Positions 40,495 to 48,752 of a DNA stretch of 64,000 bases are shown here, in pieces (within the stretch, counting starts at the first letter, position 1; each line of letters starts with the position of its first letter). The translations under genes and the position numbers were made by a program. The stretch is from Candidatus Polarisedimenticola svalbardensis (GTDB lineage: Bacteria; Acidobacteriota; Polarisedimenticolia; Polarisedimenticolales; Polarisedimenticolaceae): NCBI GenBank assembly GCA_014764515.1, contig JACXWD010000002.1:1-64000 (forward strand), written 5' to 3'. The notes beneath the pieces are model-generated. The model had not been told where the DNA came from, ran no database searches, and worked only from the letters and a program-made list of their open reading frames with translations.

Positions 40495-42215
40495 GCGCCG
40501 AGAAGCTCAGGGGCCTGGGGGTCTCCTCCGGGATCGTCACCGGCCAGGTGGTGGTGCTCCAGAGCGCCAACCTTCCGGTGGTGCCGGTGCCGGTGCCTCC
40601 GGAACGGATCGAGGACGAGATCGGGCGGCTGGAAGCGGCCCGCAGCGTGGCCAGAACCGAGCTCCAGGACCTGCGTAACCGAACCTTCGAGGTCCTGGGC
40701 GAGACCTACGCCGGGATCATCGACGCCCAGCTTCTGATCCTGGAAGATCCCGGCCTGTTGCGCAAGACCGCCCACAGGATCCAGGTCGGCAGGATAGCCG
40801 CCGCCTGGGCACTCAAGGAAGAGGTCGGGGACTATCTGCGCAAGTTCGAGACCATCGCGGACGGCGCCTTCAGGGAAAGGGGAGGGGACCTCCAGGATGT
40901 CCACCTCCGGTTGCAGCGCATCCTGCGGGGTGATGTTCGGGGCGGAGAGGAACTTCCCGACGATCGTCCGCTGCTGGTGGTGGCCCACTCCCTGGGGCCG
41001 TCGGATACGGTGATGCTGACCCGGAAAAACCTGGCCGGTTTCGCCACCGATGTCGGAGGCAAGACCTCCCACACGGCGATCCTGGCCCAGGCGCTGTCGG
41101 TTCCGGCGGTGGTCGGCCTGAAAGACATCACCCAGCGGGTCCGCACCGGGGAAGAGATCATCCTGGACGGGGAATCCGGGACGGTGACCATCCGGCCCGG
41201 CGCCAACGACCTGCTGGAAGCGGAGCGAGGTCGCCTCACCCTTGAGGAGCGGGAATCGTCCTGGGTCGAAGTGGAGTCGGCGCCGGCACGAACGGAGGAC
41301 GGCACGGCGGTCTCGGTGCAGGCCAACATCGAGTTCCCTCAGGAAGTCGAGAAAGCGAAGGCGTACGGCGCCGAAGGTATCGGCCTGTACCGCTCCGAGT
41401 TTCTGTTCCTCTCCCGGTCTCCCGAATTGCCTTCCGAGGAAGACCATTACCGGACCTACGTCGAGATGGCGGCACGGATGGCGCCGGCCCAGGTGACGAT
41501 CCGGACACTCGATCTGGGCGGAGAAAAGTATTTTCACGACGTCCTGGACGCCCAGGAGACCAACCCTGTGCTCGGCCTCAGGGCGGTTCGGTTCTGTCTC
41601 CAGCGCCAGGATATTTTCCGGCCCCAGATCCGCGGTCTGCTACGGGCGGCGGCGGAGGCCGACATCCGGATCATGATCCCGCTGGTGACCACCGCCGATG
41701 AGATCCGACAGGTCAAGGCGCTGATCTTCGAGGAGGCCGGATCCCTGCGGGCCGCCGGCATTCCATGCCGGGAGGATGTTCCGGTGGGGATCATGGTGGA
41801 AGTGCCGGCAGCCGCCTGGTCCGCCGACATCCTGGCCCTTGAGTCCGACTTCTTCAGTATCGGCACCAATGACCTGATCCAGTACGCCCTGGCGGTGGAC
41901 CGGAGTAACGAAGCGGTGGATTACCTGTACCAGCCGCTGCATCCGGCTGTTCTGCGGATGATCAAGTTCATCATCGAAAGCGCCGACCGGGCCGGCATCC
42001 CGGTCTCGCTCTGCGGTGAAATGGCCGGGGACGAGGAAATGACCCCGCTCCTGGTCGGCCTGGGCCTGCGGGAGCTTTCGGTACAGCCCAGGGCGATCCA
42101 GCCGGTTCGCAGGGCGATTGCCGGAATGAACACCCGGGAAGCGAAAGCCCGGGCGATGAAGGCGCTGGACCTGCCGACCGCCCTTGAGATCGAAGAGTTT
42201 CTGCTCGCCACGTGA
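40491..42215 (+). CDS. ptsI: PEP:protein phosphotransferase, PTS enzyme I
   Basis: A 574-residue enzyme I that takes phosphate from phosphoenolpyruvate to HPr. Active-site His194 sits in GGKTSHTAILAQALSVPAVVG (residues 189-209, cited by position). The PEP-binding barrel is shown by GIGLYRSEFLF, RTLDLGGEKYF, SIGTNDLIQYAL and the Cys in VSLCGEMAGDE. Length is normal. It closes the hprK-rapZ-EIIA-ptsH-ptsI operon, all joined by 4-base overlaps or short gaps. Confidence 0.96.
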   Translation: MSAEKLRGLGVSSGIVTGQVVVLQSANLPVVPVPVPPERIEDEIGRLEAARSVARTELQDLRNRTFEVLGETYAGIIDAQLLILEDPGLLRKTAHRIQVGRIAAAWALKEEVGDYLRKFETIADGAFRERGGDLQDVHLRLQRILRGDVRGGEELPDDRPLLVVAHSLGPSDTVMLTRKNLAGFATDVGGKTSHTAILAQALSVPAVVGLKDITQRVRTGEEIILDGESGTVTIRPGANDLLEAERGRLTLEERESSWVEVESAPARTEDGTAVSVQANIEFPQEVEKAKAYGAEGIGLYRSEFLFLSRSPELPSEEDHYRTYVEMAARMAPAQVTIRTLDLGGEKYFHDVLDAQETNPVLGLRAVRFCLQRQDIFRPQIRGLLRAAAEADIRIMIPLVTTADEIRQVKALIFEEAGSLRAAGIPCREDVPVGIMVEVPAAAWSADILALESDFFSIGTNDLIQYALAVDRSNEAVDYLYQPLHPAVLRMIKFIIESADRAGIPVSLCGEMAGDEEMTPLLVGLGLRELSVQPRAIQPVRRAIAGMNTREAKARAMKALDLPTALEIEEFLLAT

Positions 42216-42233
42216 CGCCGCTTTGCCTATAAT
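42205..42233 (+). promoter_or_regulatory. Candidate promoter for the MerR-family gene
   Basis: TCGCCA (42205-42210), a 17-base spacer and a perfect TATAAT (42228-42233). The -35 is four of six and overlaps the last codons of ptsI. The predicted start is near 42240. Confidence 0.6.
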
Positions 42234-42265
42234 CGGTGGGTACGTCACCGGACAGGAGGGAAACG

Positions 42266-42859
42266 ATGGCTCCAGAGATCCAGAACCGTGATCAGACGGC
42301 CACAGGCGGGAAACCGGGAGCAGCGTCTTCCGATCCACTCCCGGAAATCCCTCAGAGGGGATATTTCCTCCTGAAAGAGGTCTGCGGGATCACCGACACC
42401 CAGCCTTACGTCCTGCGGTTCTGGGAGAGCGAGTTCCCCCAACTGGCCGGTAAAAAGCGAGGCCGGCAGGTGACCTACACCCAGGAAGACATCGGCCTGA
42501 TACTCCAGATCAAGCAACTGCTGCATAACGAGGAATACACCCTGGCCGACGCCAGAGAGCGGCTGGACCAGGGCGAAGTAGCCGTGGAACCTGCGGAGGA
42601 GCCGGTGGTGCAGGACACCGAATCCCTTCAGGACGAGTTGGACGGCCTCAAGGAGCGGCTGGCGGACATACGGGGCCGCTACGAAGGCGCTACCCGGGAG
42701 ATCGCCCATCTGAAAGGCCAGTTGGCCGGCAGCGAGGACTATCAGCAGCGCTACGAAGAGTCCCGTGAGGAGATCCGCGACCTCAAGGAAGGGATGTCCG
42801 GCCGGTTGCAGGCGATCAAACAGGCGTTCAGGAAGTTGACCGGATCCCGGTCTTCTTGA
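42266..42859 (+). CDS. MerR-family transcriptional regulator
   Basis: A 197-residue protein. The MerR winged helix-turn-helix lies at about 25-95 (YFLLKEVCGITDTQPYVLRFW then RQVTYTQEDIGLILQIKQLL, each given by position). The C-terminal half (about 110-185) is a charged coiled coil (DELDGLKERLADIRG) for dimerisation, without the cysteines of a metal sensor. Such MerR-like proteins with coiled-coil tails are common next to ihfA or in Acidobacteriota and delta-proteobacteria. The ATG 42266 has AGGAGGG nine bases upstream, and the in-frame 42236 start is before the likely transcript start. Target unknown. Confidence 0.85.
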   Translation: MAPEIQNRDQTATGGKPGAASSDPLPEIPQRGYFLLKEVCGITDTQPYVLRFWESEFPQLAGKKRGRQVTYTQEDIGLILQIKQLLHNEEYTLADARERLDQGEVAVEPAEEPVVQDTESLQDELDGLKERLADIRGRYEGATREIAHLKGQLAGSEDYQQRYEESREEIRDLKEGMSGRLQAIKQAFRKLTGSRSS

Positions 42860-42884
42860 CGGCGCCGTAACGATCCCCTAACAT
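42856..42884 (+). promoter_or_regulatory. Promoter of the tRNA-Pro(GGG) gene
   Basis: TTGACG (42856-42861), 17 bases, TAACAT (42879-42884). The -35 box includes the TGA stop of the MerR gene. The predicted start is about 12 bases before the tRNA. Confidence 0.7.
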
Positions 42885-42902
42885 TCCCGCGTTTCCCATG
42901 GT

Positions 42903-42979
42903 CGGGGCGTGGCGCAGCCTGGTAGCGCACTTGCTTGGGGTGTAAGGGGTCGTGAGTTCAAATCTCGCCGCCCCGACCA
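42903..42979 (+). tRNA. tRNA-Pro (anticodon GGG)
   Basis: A 77-base tRNA with encoded CCA. Acceptor stem CGGGGCG pairs with CGCCCCG, discriminator A. The anticodon stem CTTGC/GTAAG encloses loop TTGGGGT, giving anticodon GGG for CCC/CCU codons. The GTTCAAATC T-loop is present. It leads directly into surE with no terminator between. Confidence 0.96.
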
Positions 42980-43019
42980 ATTTTGACCTTCCCTGCACCG
43001 GACCCAGGAGTCGAATAAC

Positions 43020-43799
43020 TTGACGCAGTCCGGGAACCAGGAACGGCCTCTGATCCTCATCACCAACGACGACGGTCACGAAGCGCCGGGTATCGCGGCT
43101 TTGGCCGAAATCCTGGAACCGCTGGGCCGGGTGATATCCGTTGCGCCGGACCGGGAGCGGAGCGGCGCCGGCCATGCGTTGACACTGGACCGGCCTCTCA
43201 GGGTGCGGACGCTGTCGAAGGATTGCTACGCCGTCAACGGCACACCTACCGACTGCATCCACCTGGGACTGGACAACCTGACCGACGGCCTGAAGCCGGA
43301 CCTGGTGGTTTCCGGTATCAACCGGGGATTGAACATCGGTGACGATGTGACCTACTCGGGGACGGTGGCCGGCGCCCTGGAAGGGACGCTGCTCCATATC
43401 CCGGCGGTGGCGGTTTCCTCCGGGCGGTTCGACGACGACAATATCGACTATCACCAGTCCGCCGGGTTCATCCTGGAACTCTGTACCCGGGTCCTGAAGC
43501 ACCGGCTTCCGGAAGGTGTGTTCCTCAACGTCAACATCCCGCCGTGCGAACCGAACGGAGTCCGGGTCACCCGGCAGGGCACCCGAACCTACAGGGCGTC
43601 CATGGACCGCAGGCTGGACCCGTCGGGGAGGCCGTACTTCTGGATCGCCGGGGCCGACACCACGCCGACCGACGAGGTTGACGGCGACCACCGTGCCATC
43701 GCCGACGGGTTCATCTCGGTGTCGCCGCTGTTCGCCAACCTGACCCACGAGAGCTCCCTGGAACCGCTGCGCTCCTGGATCCCGGTGGAATACCGTTGA
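43020..43799 (+). CDS. surE: 5'/3'-nucleotidase SurE
   Basis: A 259-residue metal-dependent nucleotidase (survival protein SurE). Family motifs: [13 protein letters not shown] near the start (metal-binding Asp pair), [25 protein letters not shown] and [19 protein letters not shown]. Start TTG 43020 has CAGGAG about ten bases upstream. It overlaps pcm by four bases; surE-pcm is a known stationary-phase pair. Confidence 0.95.
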   Translation: MTQSGNQERPLILITNDDGHEAPGIAALAEILEPLGRVISVAPDRERSGAGHALTLDRPLRVRTLSKDCYAVNGTPTDCIHLGLDNLTDGLKPDLVVSGINRGLNIGDDVTYSGTVAGALEGTLLHIPAVAVSSGRFDDDNIDYHQSAGFILELCTRVLKHRLPEGVFLNVNIPPCEPNGVRVTRQGTRTYRASMDRRLDPSGRPYFWIAGADTTPTDEVDGDHRAIADGFISVSPLFANLTHESSLEPLRSWIPVEYR

Positions 43800-44470
43800 A
43801 CCGGGCAGGGGACCAGCGTATCCGCCGGGAGAAAATGGCCCGGCTCATCGAGGAGCGGGGTATCAAACACCCCGGCGTGCTCAAGGCGATGGGCAACATC
43901 CCCCGGGAACGGTTCATGGAGGAGGCGCTGGCGAACAGGGCGTACAGCGATTCGGCTCTGCCGATCGGAGAGAAGCAGACCATCTCCCAGCCCTGGATCG
44001 TGGCGCGGATGACCGAACTGACCCGTCCCGACGGCACCGGGAAGGTGCTGGAGATCGGAACCGGATCCGGCTACCAGGCCGCCGTACTCTCTTCCCTTTT
44101 TGAACAGGTCTACACCGTGGAGCGGATCCCCGAACTCTCCCGAAGGGCGAGGAAGACGATCCGGGATCTGGGGATCGAGAACGTGCATTTCAAGATTTTC
44201 GACGGCACCTACGGCTGGGGGGAGTTTGCTCCCTACAAGGCGATCGTGGTGACTGCCGGAGCGCCGGATGTCCCGGCCACCCTGGTGGAGCAGCTGGAGG
44301 ACAGTGGGCGCCTGGTAATCCCGATCACCACCGATCACAAGGGGACCCGGGACGAAGACGAGGACCAGACCCTGACGGTTCTGACCCGTCGCCGTGGACG
44401 GAACATCCGTGAAAACCACGGACCTTGCCGCTTCGTGCCGCTGGTCGGCAAGTACGGGTGGGACCGGTGA
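43796..44470 (+). CDS. pcm: Protein-L-isoaspartate O-methyltransferase
   Basis: A 224-residue SAM-dependent enzyme that begins repair of isoaspartyl damage in aged proteins. The SAM-binding glycine motif is VLEIGTGSGYQAAVLS (about 83-98). PCMT blocks QTISQPWIVARM and VTAGAPDVPATL are clear. TTG start overlaps surE, and the stop overlaps the next gene with GTGA. Length is typical. Confidence 0.95.
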   Translation: MNRAGDQRIRREKMARLIEERGIKHPGVLKAMGNIPRERFMEEALANRAYSDSALPIGEKQTISQPWIVARMTELTRPDGTGKVLEIGTGSGYQAAVLSSLFEQVYTVERIPELSRRARKTIRDLGIENVHFKIFDGTYGWGEFAPYKAIVVTAGAPDVPATLVEQLEDSGRLVIPITTDHKGTRDEDEDQTLTVLTRRRGRNIRENHGPCRFVPLVGKYGWDR

Positions 44471-45081
44471 GCGAAAAGCAGCAAAACGGTATCCACCACC
44501 GCATGTACCGCTGGGTGCTGAAATGGGCCGGGCATCGCAACGCGAAGGGAGCACTGTTCGGCCTGGCCTTCGCCGAGGCCAGCTTCTTCCCGATCCCGGC
44601 CGACGTGCTGCTCATCGCCATGGCGGTGGCCAATGCATCGAAAGCCCGGTTGTACGCCTTTCTGGCTGCATCCGGATCGGTGCTGGGCGGACTGGCCGGC
44701 TACGGCATCGGCCGGCTGCTTTGGCTCGGCATCGCCGGGTTCGTCTTCGAGCATCTGGGATTCCTGGGCATGACCCGTGAGAATTTCGACCTGGTGGAAC
44801 AGCTGTACAACGACAACGCGTTCATGGCGCTGTTCACAGCCGGATTTACGCCGATTCCGTTCAAGGTGTTCACCATCGCAGCCGGCGTATTCAAGGTCTC
44901 CCTGCCCGTATTCATCGCCGCCTCCATCGTCGGTCGTTCCGCCCGGTTTTTCCTGGTGGCCGAACTGGTGGGCAGGATGGGGCCCCGGGTGCTGCCCTTT
45001 GTGGAGAAGCACCTGGGCTGGCTTTCCATCCTGTTCGTCGCCCTCCTGGTTCTCGGCTTCTGGGCGATCAAGCTGCTCTAG
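44467..45081 (+). CDS. yqaA: YqaA/DedA-like (SNARE-associated family) membrane protein
   Basis: A 204-residue inner-membrane protein with four to five hydrophobic segments. The signature FAEASFFPIPADVLLIAMAV (around 39-58) and the re-entrant TPIPFKVFTIAAGV match the VTT/DedA superfamily, YqaA branch. The family is linked to lipid scrambling and membrane homeostasis. GTG 44467 overlaps the pcm stop; a GTG at 44425 would extend into pcm. It is the last gene of the surE-pcm unit. Confidence 0.88.
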   Translation: MSEKQQNGIHHRMYRWVLKWAGHRNAKGALFGLAFAEASFFPIPADVLLIAMAVANASKARLYAFLAASGSVLGGLAGYGIGRLLWLGIAGFVFEHLGFLGMTRENFDLVEQLYNDNAFMALFTAGFTPIPFKVFTIAAGVFKVSLPVFIAASIVGRSARFFLVAELVGRMGPRVLPFVEKHLGWLSILFVALLVLGFWAIKLL

Positions 45082-45109
45082 ACACCCTCCCGACAGTCCC
45101 GGTATTCCG

Positions 45110-45138
45110 TTGCAGCCGTGTGGCGGGGCTGGTACTAT
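45110..45138 (+). promoter_or_regulatory. Promoter of the tRNA-Pro(CGG) gene
   Basis: TTGCAG (45110-45115), 17 bases, TACTAT (45133-45138). The predicted start is about 21 bases before the tRNA. Confidence 0.65.
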
Positions 45139-45165
45139 CTGCCGGTCCTGCAAGGCGGGACGGGT

Positions 45166-45242
45166 CGGGGCGTAGCGCAGCCTGGTAGCGCACCTGCTTC
45201 GGGTGCAGGGGGTCGGGTGTTCGAATCACCCCGCCCCGACCA
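45166..45242 (+). tRNA. tRNA-Pro (anticodon CGG)
   Basis: A 77-base tRNA with encoded CCA, acceptor CGGGGCG/CGCCCCG and discriminator A, nearly the same body as the GGG isoacceptor 2.2 kb upstream. Anticodon stem CCTGC/GCAGG encloses TTCGGGT, giving CGG for CCG codons. A Sel1 gene follows 25 bases later. Confidence 0.96.
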
Positions 45243-45267
45243 CTTTCCATTTTCTTCCGGAGGCGTG

Positions 45268-46098
45268 ATGGGTCGACTGGTTATCCAGTGGTACCGCAAG
45301 CGACCCCGAAGTTCGACTCCGGGGACGATCCCACCGCCGGATCACCACTCCCTCCCAGGCGACCCGCTGCACCGCATCGAGGAAGCCGATCCGGAAACCC
45401 AGTGCATCCTGGGGACCAGCTACGCCTCGGGTGACGGCGTTCCCCTGGATTACGGTGCAGCCATGAAATGCTACCGCCTGGCGGCGGAGCAACAGTTCGC
45501 CAGGGCTCAGTACCATCTGGGAGAGCTGTACGCTGCAGGGCGTGGAGTGGAACGAGATCTGGAGCAGGCCGTCACATGGTGGCGCATGGCGGCTGAAGGA
45601 GGCGACCCACTGGCCCAGATCCGCCTGGCGGATCAACTGGAGCCTGGAGACGAAGCGGACGCCATGCTCCGGAAAGCCGCAAAGGCGGGCCACACCGAAG
45701 CCCAGTACCGCCTGGGCGCAAGGTCCGGCAGAGAGGGCATGCCGTGGCTCTCCATGGCAGCCTCAGCGGGCCATCCGGACGCCCAGCGCCTCCTGGGGCT
45801 GGCGTTCGATCGGGGCACCTGGGTGGAGCGTGACGTGGAGCAGGCCATGGCCTGGTGGAGGAAGGCGGCGGCCGGAGGCAGCGCCGCCGCCCGCAGAACC
45901 CTGGGGACCCGGTATTTCCATGGCGATGCAGTACCCCAGGACTTCCGCCGGGCGTATTATTGGTTCAATCTGGCGGCGGCCGACGGCGATGTGGAGGCCG
46001 GCATGTGGCGGGACTGCGTGCTGCCGAGATTGACCCCCCAGGACCTGGCCGAGATCCAGGAGCAGACCCGGGCCGCCGTCGAGGACAAGGCCCACTGA
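45268..46098 (+). CDS. Sel1-repeat protein
   Basis: A 276-residue protein of Sel1-like repeats, for example ARAQYHLGELYAAGRGVERD, AQAVTWW-like helices and AQRLLGLAFDRGTWVERD. Five or more units run through residues 40-245. No signal peptide or membrane helix is seen, so it is likely cytoplasmic or exported by another route. Sel1 proteins scaffold signalling or secretion complexes. ATG 45268 with GGAGG is used because any earlier start would lie inside the tRNA. Confidence 0.85.
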   Translation: MGRLVIQWYRKRPRSSTPGTIPPPDHHSLPGDPLHRIEEADPETQCILGTSYASGDGVPLDYGAAMKCYRLAAEQQFARAQYHLGELYAAGRGVERDLEQAVTWWRMAAEGGDPLAQIRLADQLEPGDEADAMLRKAAKAGHTEAQYRLGARSGREGMPWLSMAASAGHPDAQRLLGLAFDRGTWVERDVEQAMAWWRKAAAGGSAAARRTLGTRYFHGDAVPQDFRRAYYWFNLAAADGDVEAGMWRDCVLPRLTPQDLAEIQEQTRAAVEDKAH

Positions 46099-46109
46099 CG
46101 GTACTGCGG

Positions 46110-46138
46110 TTGCAGCCCCCGGCTACCTGCCGTAGGAT
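46110..46138 (+). promoter_or_regulatory. Candidate promoter for apt
   Basis: TTGCAG (46110-46115), 17 bases, TAGGAT (46133-46138); four of six matches in each. The predicted start is near 46145, giving a leader of about 14 bases with a strong AGGAGGGGG ribosome site. Confidence 0.55.
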
Positions 46139-46158
46139 GCTCCGCCAGGAGGGGGATT

Positions 46159-46683
46159 ATGCTGGTCGGCGATCTGAAGAAAGTGATCCGGGAGATTCCT
46201 GATTTTCCCAAGCCCGGGATCAACTTCTACGACATCACTACGTTGTTCGCCGACCCGGCAGCCTTCAAAACCGCGGTGAACAAGATGGTGGAACGGTACC
46301 GCGGGGAGAAGATCGATGCTTTCGTCGGCATCGAGGCCCGGGGGTTCATCCTGGCCTCAATCATGGCCCACACCCTGGAAACCAGCCTGGTGCTGATCCG
46401 GAAACCGGGGAAATTACCGGGAAATACACTATCGGAGTCCTACGACCTGGAATATGGAACCAACCAGGTGGAAATCCATGAAGATGCCGTGGAACCGGGG
46501 CATCGGGTGGTAATCGTGGACGACCTTCTGGCCACCGGCGGTACGGCAGGGGCGGCCGGAAAGCTCCTGAACCGGCTGGACGCCCGGGTCGAAGGGTTCG
46601 CGTTCCTTGTGGAGCTGGCGTTCCTGAACGGCCGGGAGGCCCTGGGCGGGCGGAACGTGTTCAGCCTGATCACCTATGAATGA
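46159..46683 (+). CDS. apt: Adenine phosphoribosyltransferase
   Basis: A 174-residue PRTase salvaging adenine with PRPP to AMP. The PRPP motif is VVIVDDLLATGGTAGA (around 115-130). Family blocks IPDFPKPGINFYDITTL and GIEARGFILAS are present. CAGGAGGGGG sits before the ATG. It is followed by the tRNA-Arg gene. Confidence 0.96.
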   Translation: MLVGDLKKVIREIPDFPKPGINFYDITTLFADPAAFKTAVNKMVERYRGEKIDAFVGIEARGFILASIMAHTLETSLVLIRKPGKLPGNTLSESYDLEYGTNQVEIHEDAVEPGHRVVIVDDLLATGGTAGAAGKLLNRLDARVEGFAFLVELAFLNGREALGGRNVFSLITYE

Positions 46684-46686
46684 AAC

Positions 46687-46715
46687 TTGAGCGAATCCTG
46701 AGCTTCCGATACCAT
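46687..46715 (+). promoter_or_regulatory. Promoter of the tRNA-Arg gene
   Basis: TTGAGC (46687-46692), 17 bases, TACCAT (46710-46715). It begins four bases after the apt stop, with the predicted start about 6 bases before the tRNA. Confidence 0.55.
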
Positions 46716-46727
46716 GGCCCGCCGTCA

Positions 46728-46805
46728 GGGCCCGTAGCTCAGTCTGGATAGAGCAGGAGTTTCCTAAACTCAAGGTCGCAGGTTCGAGTCCTGCCGGGCC
46801 TACCA
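46728..46805 (+). tRNA. tRNA-Arg (anticodon CCT)
   Basis: A 78-base tRNA with encoded CCA, acceptor GGGCCCG/CGGGCCT (first pair G-U), D stem GCTC/GAGC and T stem GCAGG/CCTGC. The anticodon loop TTCCTAA gives CCT for the AGG codon. The outermost anticodon-stem pair is a G-A mismatch. A TPR gene follows 20 bases later. Confidence 0.94.
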
Positions 46806-46825
46806 TGTGAAGGGGATCGGTAGTC

Positions 46826-47479
46826 ATGTCCCGCGGATTAACAAAAAAAGAAATCAAGAAGGACGAATTCCTCGAAGCGGCCACCGATGCCGGAGAATGG
46901 CTGGAGTCCAACTGGAAAACGGTCATGGCCTGGGCCGGTGGCCTGGCCGTCCTGGCGATCCTGATCGCCGGGTGGTATTTCATGAGCAAGGCTCGTGACG
47001 AGGCGGCCCAGGACATCCTGGGGCAGGGCATGCAGGTGCTGGCCACCGGAGACTACGAGCAGGCTATCGATCTGTTCGGGCAGGCTGCGGACAAGGGCGG
47101 CTCCGGCGCCACCGAGGCGGTGGCCGAACTCTACCGGGGCATAACCCTCTCCCGGACCGGCCGGAACGACGAGGCTGTCCCGATTCTCACAAAGGTGGGC
47201 GAGACATCCTCCGTCCTGCTGGTGGCCCAGACCGCCCGGGCGGTGCTGGCGGGCATCCACGAAACCGCCGGCGAATACGAACAGGCCGAGGCGATCTACA
47301 TGACGTTGTCAACCGAAGAGGGTGGCGTGTACCCGCCGGCCCGGGCGTTGCTGAACGCCGGACTGGCCCGCCGCGCCATGGGACGTGAAGACGAGGCTCA
47401 GGAACTGTTCGAGGGTATCGTGCGGGATTATCCCCAGTCCGCTGCGGCGGCAGAGGTGAATCAGCTGCTGGAGCCCTAG
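46826..47479 (+). CDS. Inner-membrane TPR protein (YfgM-like)
   Basis: A 217-residue protein with a cytoplasmic basic start, one transmembrane helix (about 35-53, AWAGGLAVLAILIAGWYF) and a periplasmic TPR region (for example ATGDYEQAIDLFGQAAD and EYEQAEAIYMTLS). The layout matches YfgM, which works with SecYEG and periplasmic chaperones. The family tie is by architecture. It follows tRNA-Arg and overlaps the convergent next gene by four bases. Confidence 0.75.
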   Translation: MSRGLTKKEIKKDEFLEAATDAGEWLESNWKTVMAWAGGLAVLAILIAGWYFMSKARDEAAQDILGQGMQVLATGDYEQAIDLFGQAADKGGSGATEAVAELYRGITLSRTGRNDEAVPILTKVGETSSVLLVAQTARAVLAGIHETAGEYEQAEAIYMTLSTEEGGVYPPARALLNAGLARRAMGREDEAQELFEGIVRDYPQSAAAAEVNQLLEP

Positions 47480-48177
47480 TAGCGGCGGTCCGGTTCGTTG
47501 CCGGCCACATCCTCGGCAGTGACCTTGTAGAACACCAGCGGGGTGACCAGGGCGATCTCGGCCCGGTCCACGAATTTGGTTTCGTCGGTCACGGCGATCT
47601 CGAACGGCCGGATCACGAAAAAGAAGCTGCGCCGGATGTACCGGTAAACGTGATACTTCTCGACGTATTCCGGGCGGCCGTCCTGATCGATGGTCACCGG
47701 GTTCCATGCCAGCACGATCCCGGTCCCCCCTTGTTCCACGTCCATCTCCAGCCTGTCGACGTAAGCCGGCGGGATGGAGTCGACATCGACCTCCGAGTAA
47801 TCTTCGCCCTCGACCCAGTCGACGCCGTTCCAGGCATCGGCCCGCCACTGGTAGCGACCGTCTTCAAGCGGTTTGGGCGGCTTGAACATCGCTCCGTACT
47901 CGCCCATCAGCGCCGTAAAGGACCAACCGTTCGGTTCCTCAATCTGGTTGAAGACGTACATCTCGGTATCGAAATCGTCCTGGCTCAGCACCAGGCGAAA
48001 TCTCATTTTGACCAGATCCGTACCTTCGACTTCGATCTTGAAAACCGGCCGCGGCCCGACGGTCTCTCGCCATTCCGGCTCCAGCGGCCTTACCTCGTCC
48101 ACGGTCTGTGCAGAGGCGGTGCAGAACGAGCCGGCAAGGGCCAGAAGGAAGATCAGGATGTGCCGGGACCTTGGCAT
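47476..48177 (-). CDS. Secreted protein with fibronectin-III-like C terminus
   Basis: A 233-residue protein with a signal peptide (HILIFLLALAGSFCTASA, cut before QT). The mature part looks beta-rich. Its second half (about 135-230; IVLAWNPVTIDQDG then VEKYHVYRYIRR and FYKVTAEDVAGNE) matches fibronectin type III strands. No catalytic motif is seen. It is eight bases downstream of ssb on the same strand, so may be co-transcribed. Function unknown. Confidence 0.6.
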   Translation of the reverse strand: MPRSRHILIFLLALAGSFCTASAQTVDEVRPLEPEWRETVGPRPVFKIEVEGTDLVKMRFRLVLSQDDFDTEMYVFNQIEEPNGWSFTALMGEYGAMFKPPKPLEDGRYQWRADAWNGVDWVEGEDYSEVDVDSIPPAYVDRLEMDVEQGGTGIVLAWNPVTIDQDGRPEYVEKYHVYRYIRRSFFFVIRPFEIAVTDETKFVDRAEIALVTPLVFYKVTAEDVAGNEPDRRY

Positions 48178-48185
48178 GAGGCCTC

Positions 48186-48632
48186 CTAGAACGGGATGTC
48201 GTCGTCGTTGTAGCCGCCGGTTCCCGGGTCCGCTGCCGAGGAACCCTGGAGGTCGTCCTGGCCTGCGGCCACCGGTGTCGGCTCACTGGGACGGCTTTCG
48301 CCGCGGCTGCCGAGCATCTGGACCCGCTGGGCCCGGACCTCGGTGGTGTATCGCTTCTGACCCTCCCGGTCGGTCCATTCCCTGGTCTGCAACGAGCCTT
48401 CGACGTAAACCTGGCGGCCTTTTTTGAGATACTCGCCGACGATCTCCGCCTGCTTGGCCCAGACCACGATGCGGTGCCATTCGGTCTTCTCCCGACGCTC
48501 TCCGGTTCCGTCGGTCCACCGGTCGGTGGTTGCCATGGTGAAGTTGGCCACGGCGGTGCCGTTCTGGGTGTAACGGATCTCTGGATCTCGCCCGAGGTTT
48601 CCGATGAGCATAACTTTGTTAAGGCTGGACAT
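48186..48632 (-). CDS. ssb: Single-stranded DNA-binding protein
   Basis: A 148-residue SSB. The N-terminal OB fold starts [19 protein letters not shown] and includes [12 protein letters not shown] and [13 protein letters not shown] disordered Gly/Pro/Ser linker leads to the conserved acidic tip DDDIPF that recruits replication and repair proteins such as RecO. The ATG 48632 has AAGGAGCG about eight bases upstream. Confidence 0.96.
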   Translation of the reverse strand: MSSLNKVMLIGNLGRDPEIRYTQNGTAVANFTMATTDRWTDGTGERREKTEWHRIVVWAKQAEIVGEYLKKGRQVYVEGSLQTREWTDREGQKRYTTEVRAQRVQMLGSRGESRPSEPTPVAAGQDDLQGSSAADPGTGGYNDDDIPF

Positions 48633-48675
48633 GGCGATTCGCTCCTTCAATTGTCTTTTCGGGGACCCTAACCGA

Positions 48676-48703
48676 AGCGTACCATAGGGCCTTCCGCTGT
48701 CAA
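48676..48703 (-). promoter_or_regulatory. Possible promoter for ssb
   Basis: On the minus strand a perfect TTGACA (48703-48698), a 16-base spacer and a poor TACGCT (48681-48676). The -35 is convincing and the -10 is not. Confidence 0.35.
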
Positions 48704-48752
48704 GCGGACCGCAAAGCCTTGTGGCGAGAGGTACATTCTGGGAAAATGCCCC

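Noticed and set aside
45118-45267. In-frame extension of the Sel1 protein
   Set aside because: It would run through the tRNA-Pro(CGG) gene, so the start after the tRNA (45268, with GGAGG) is used.
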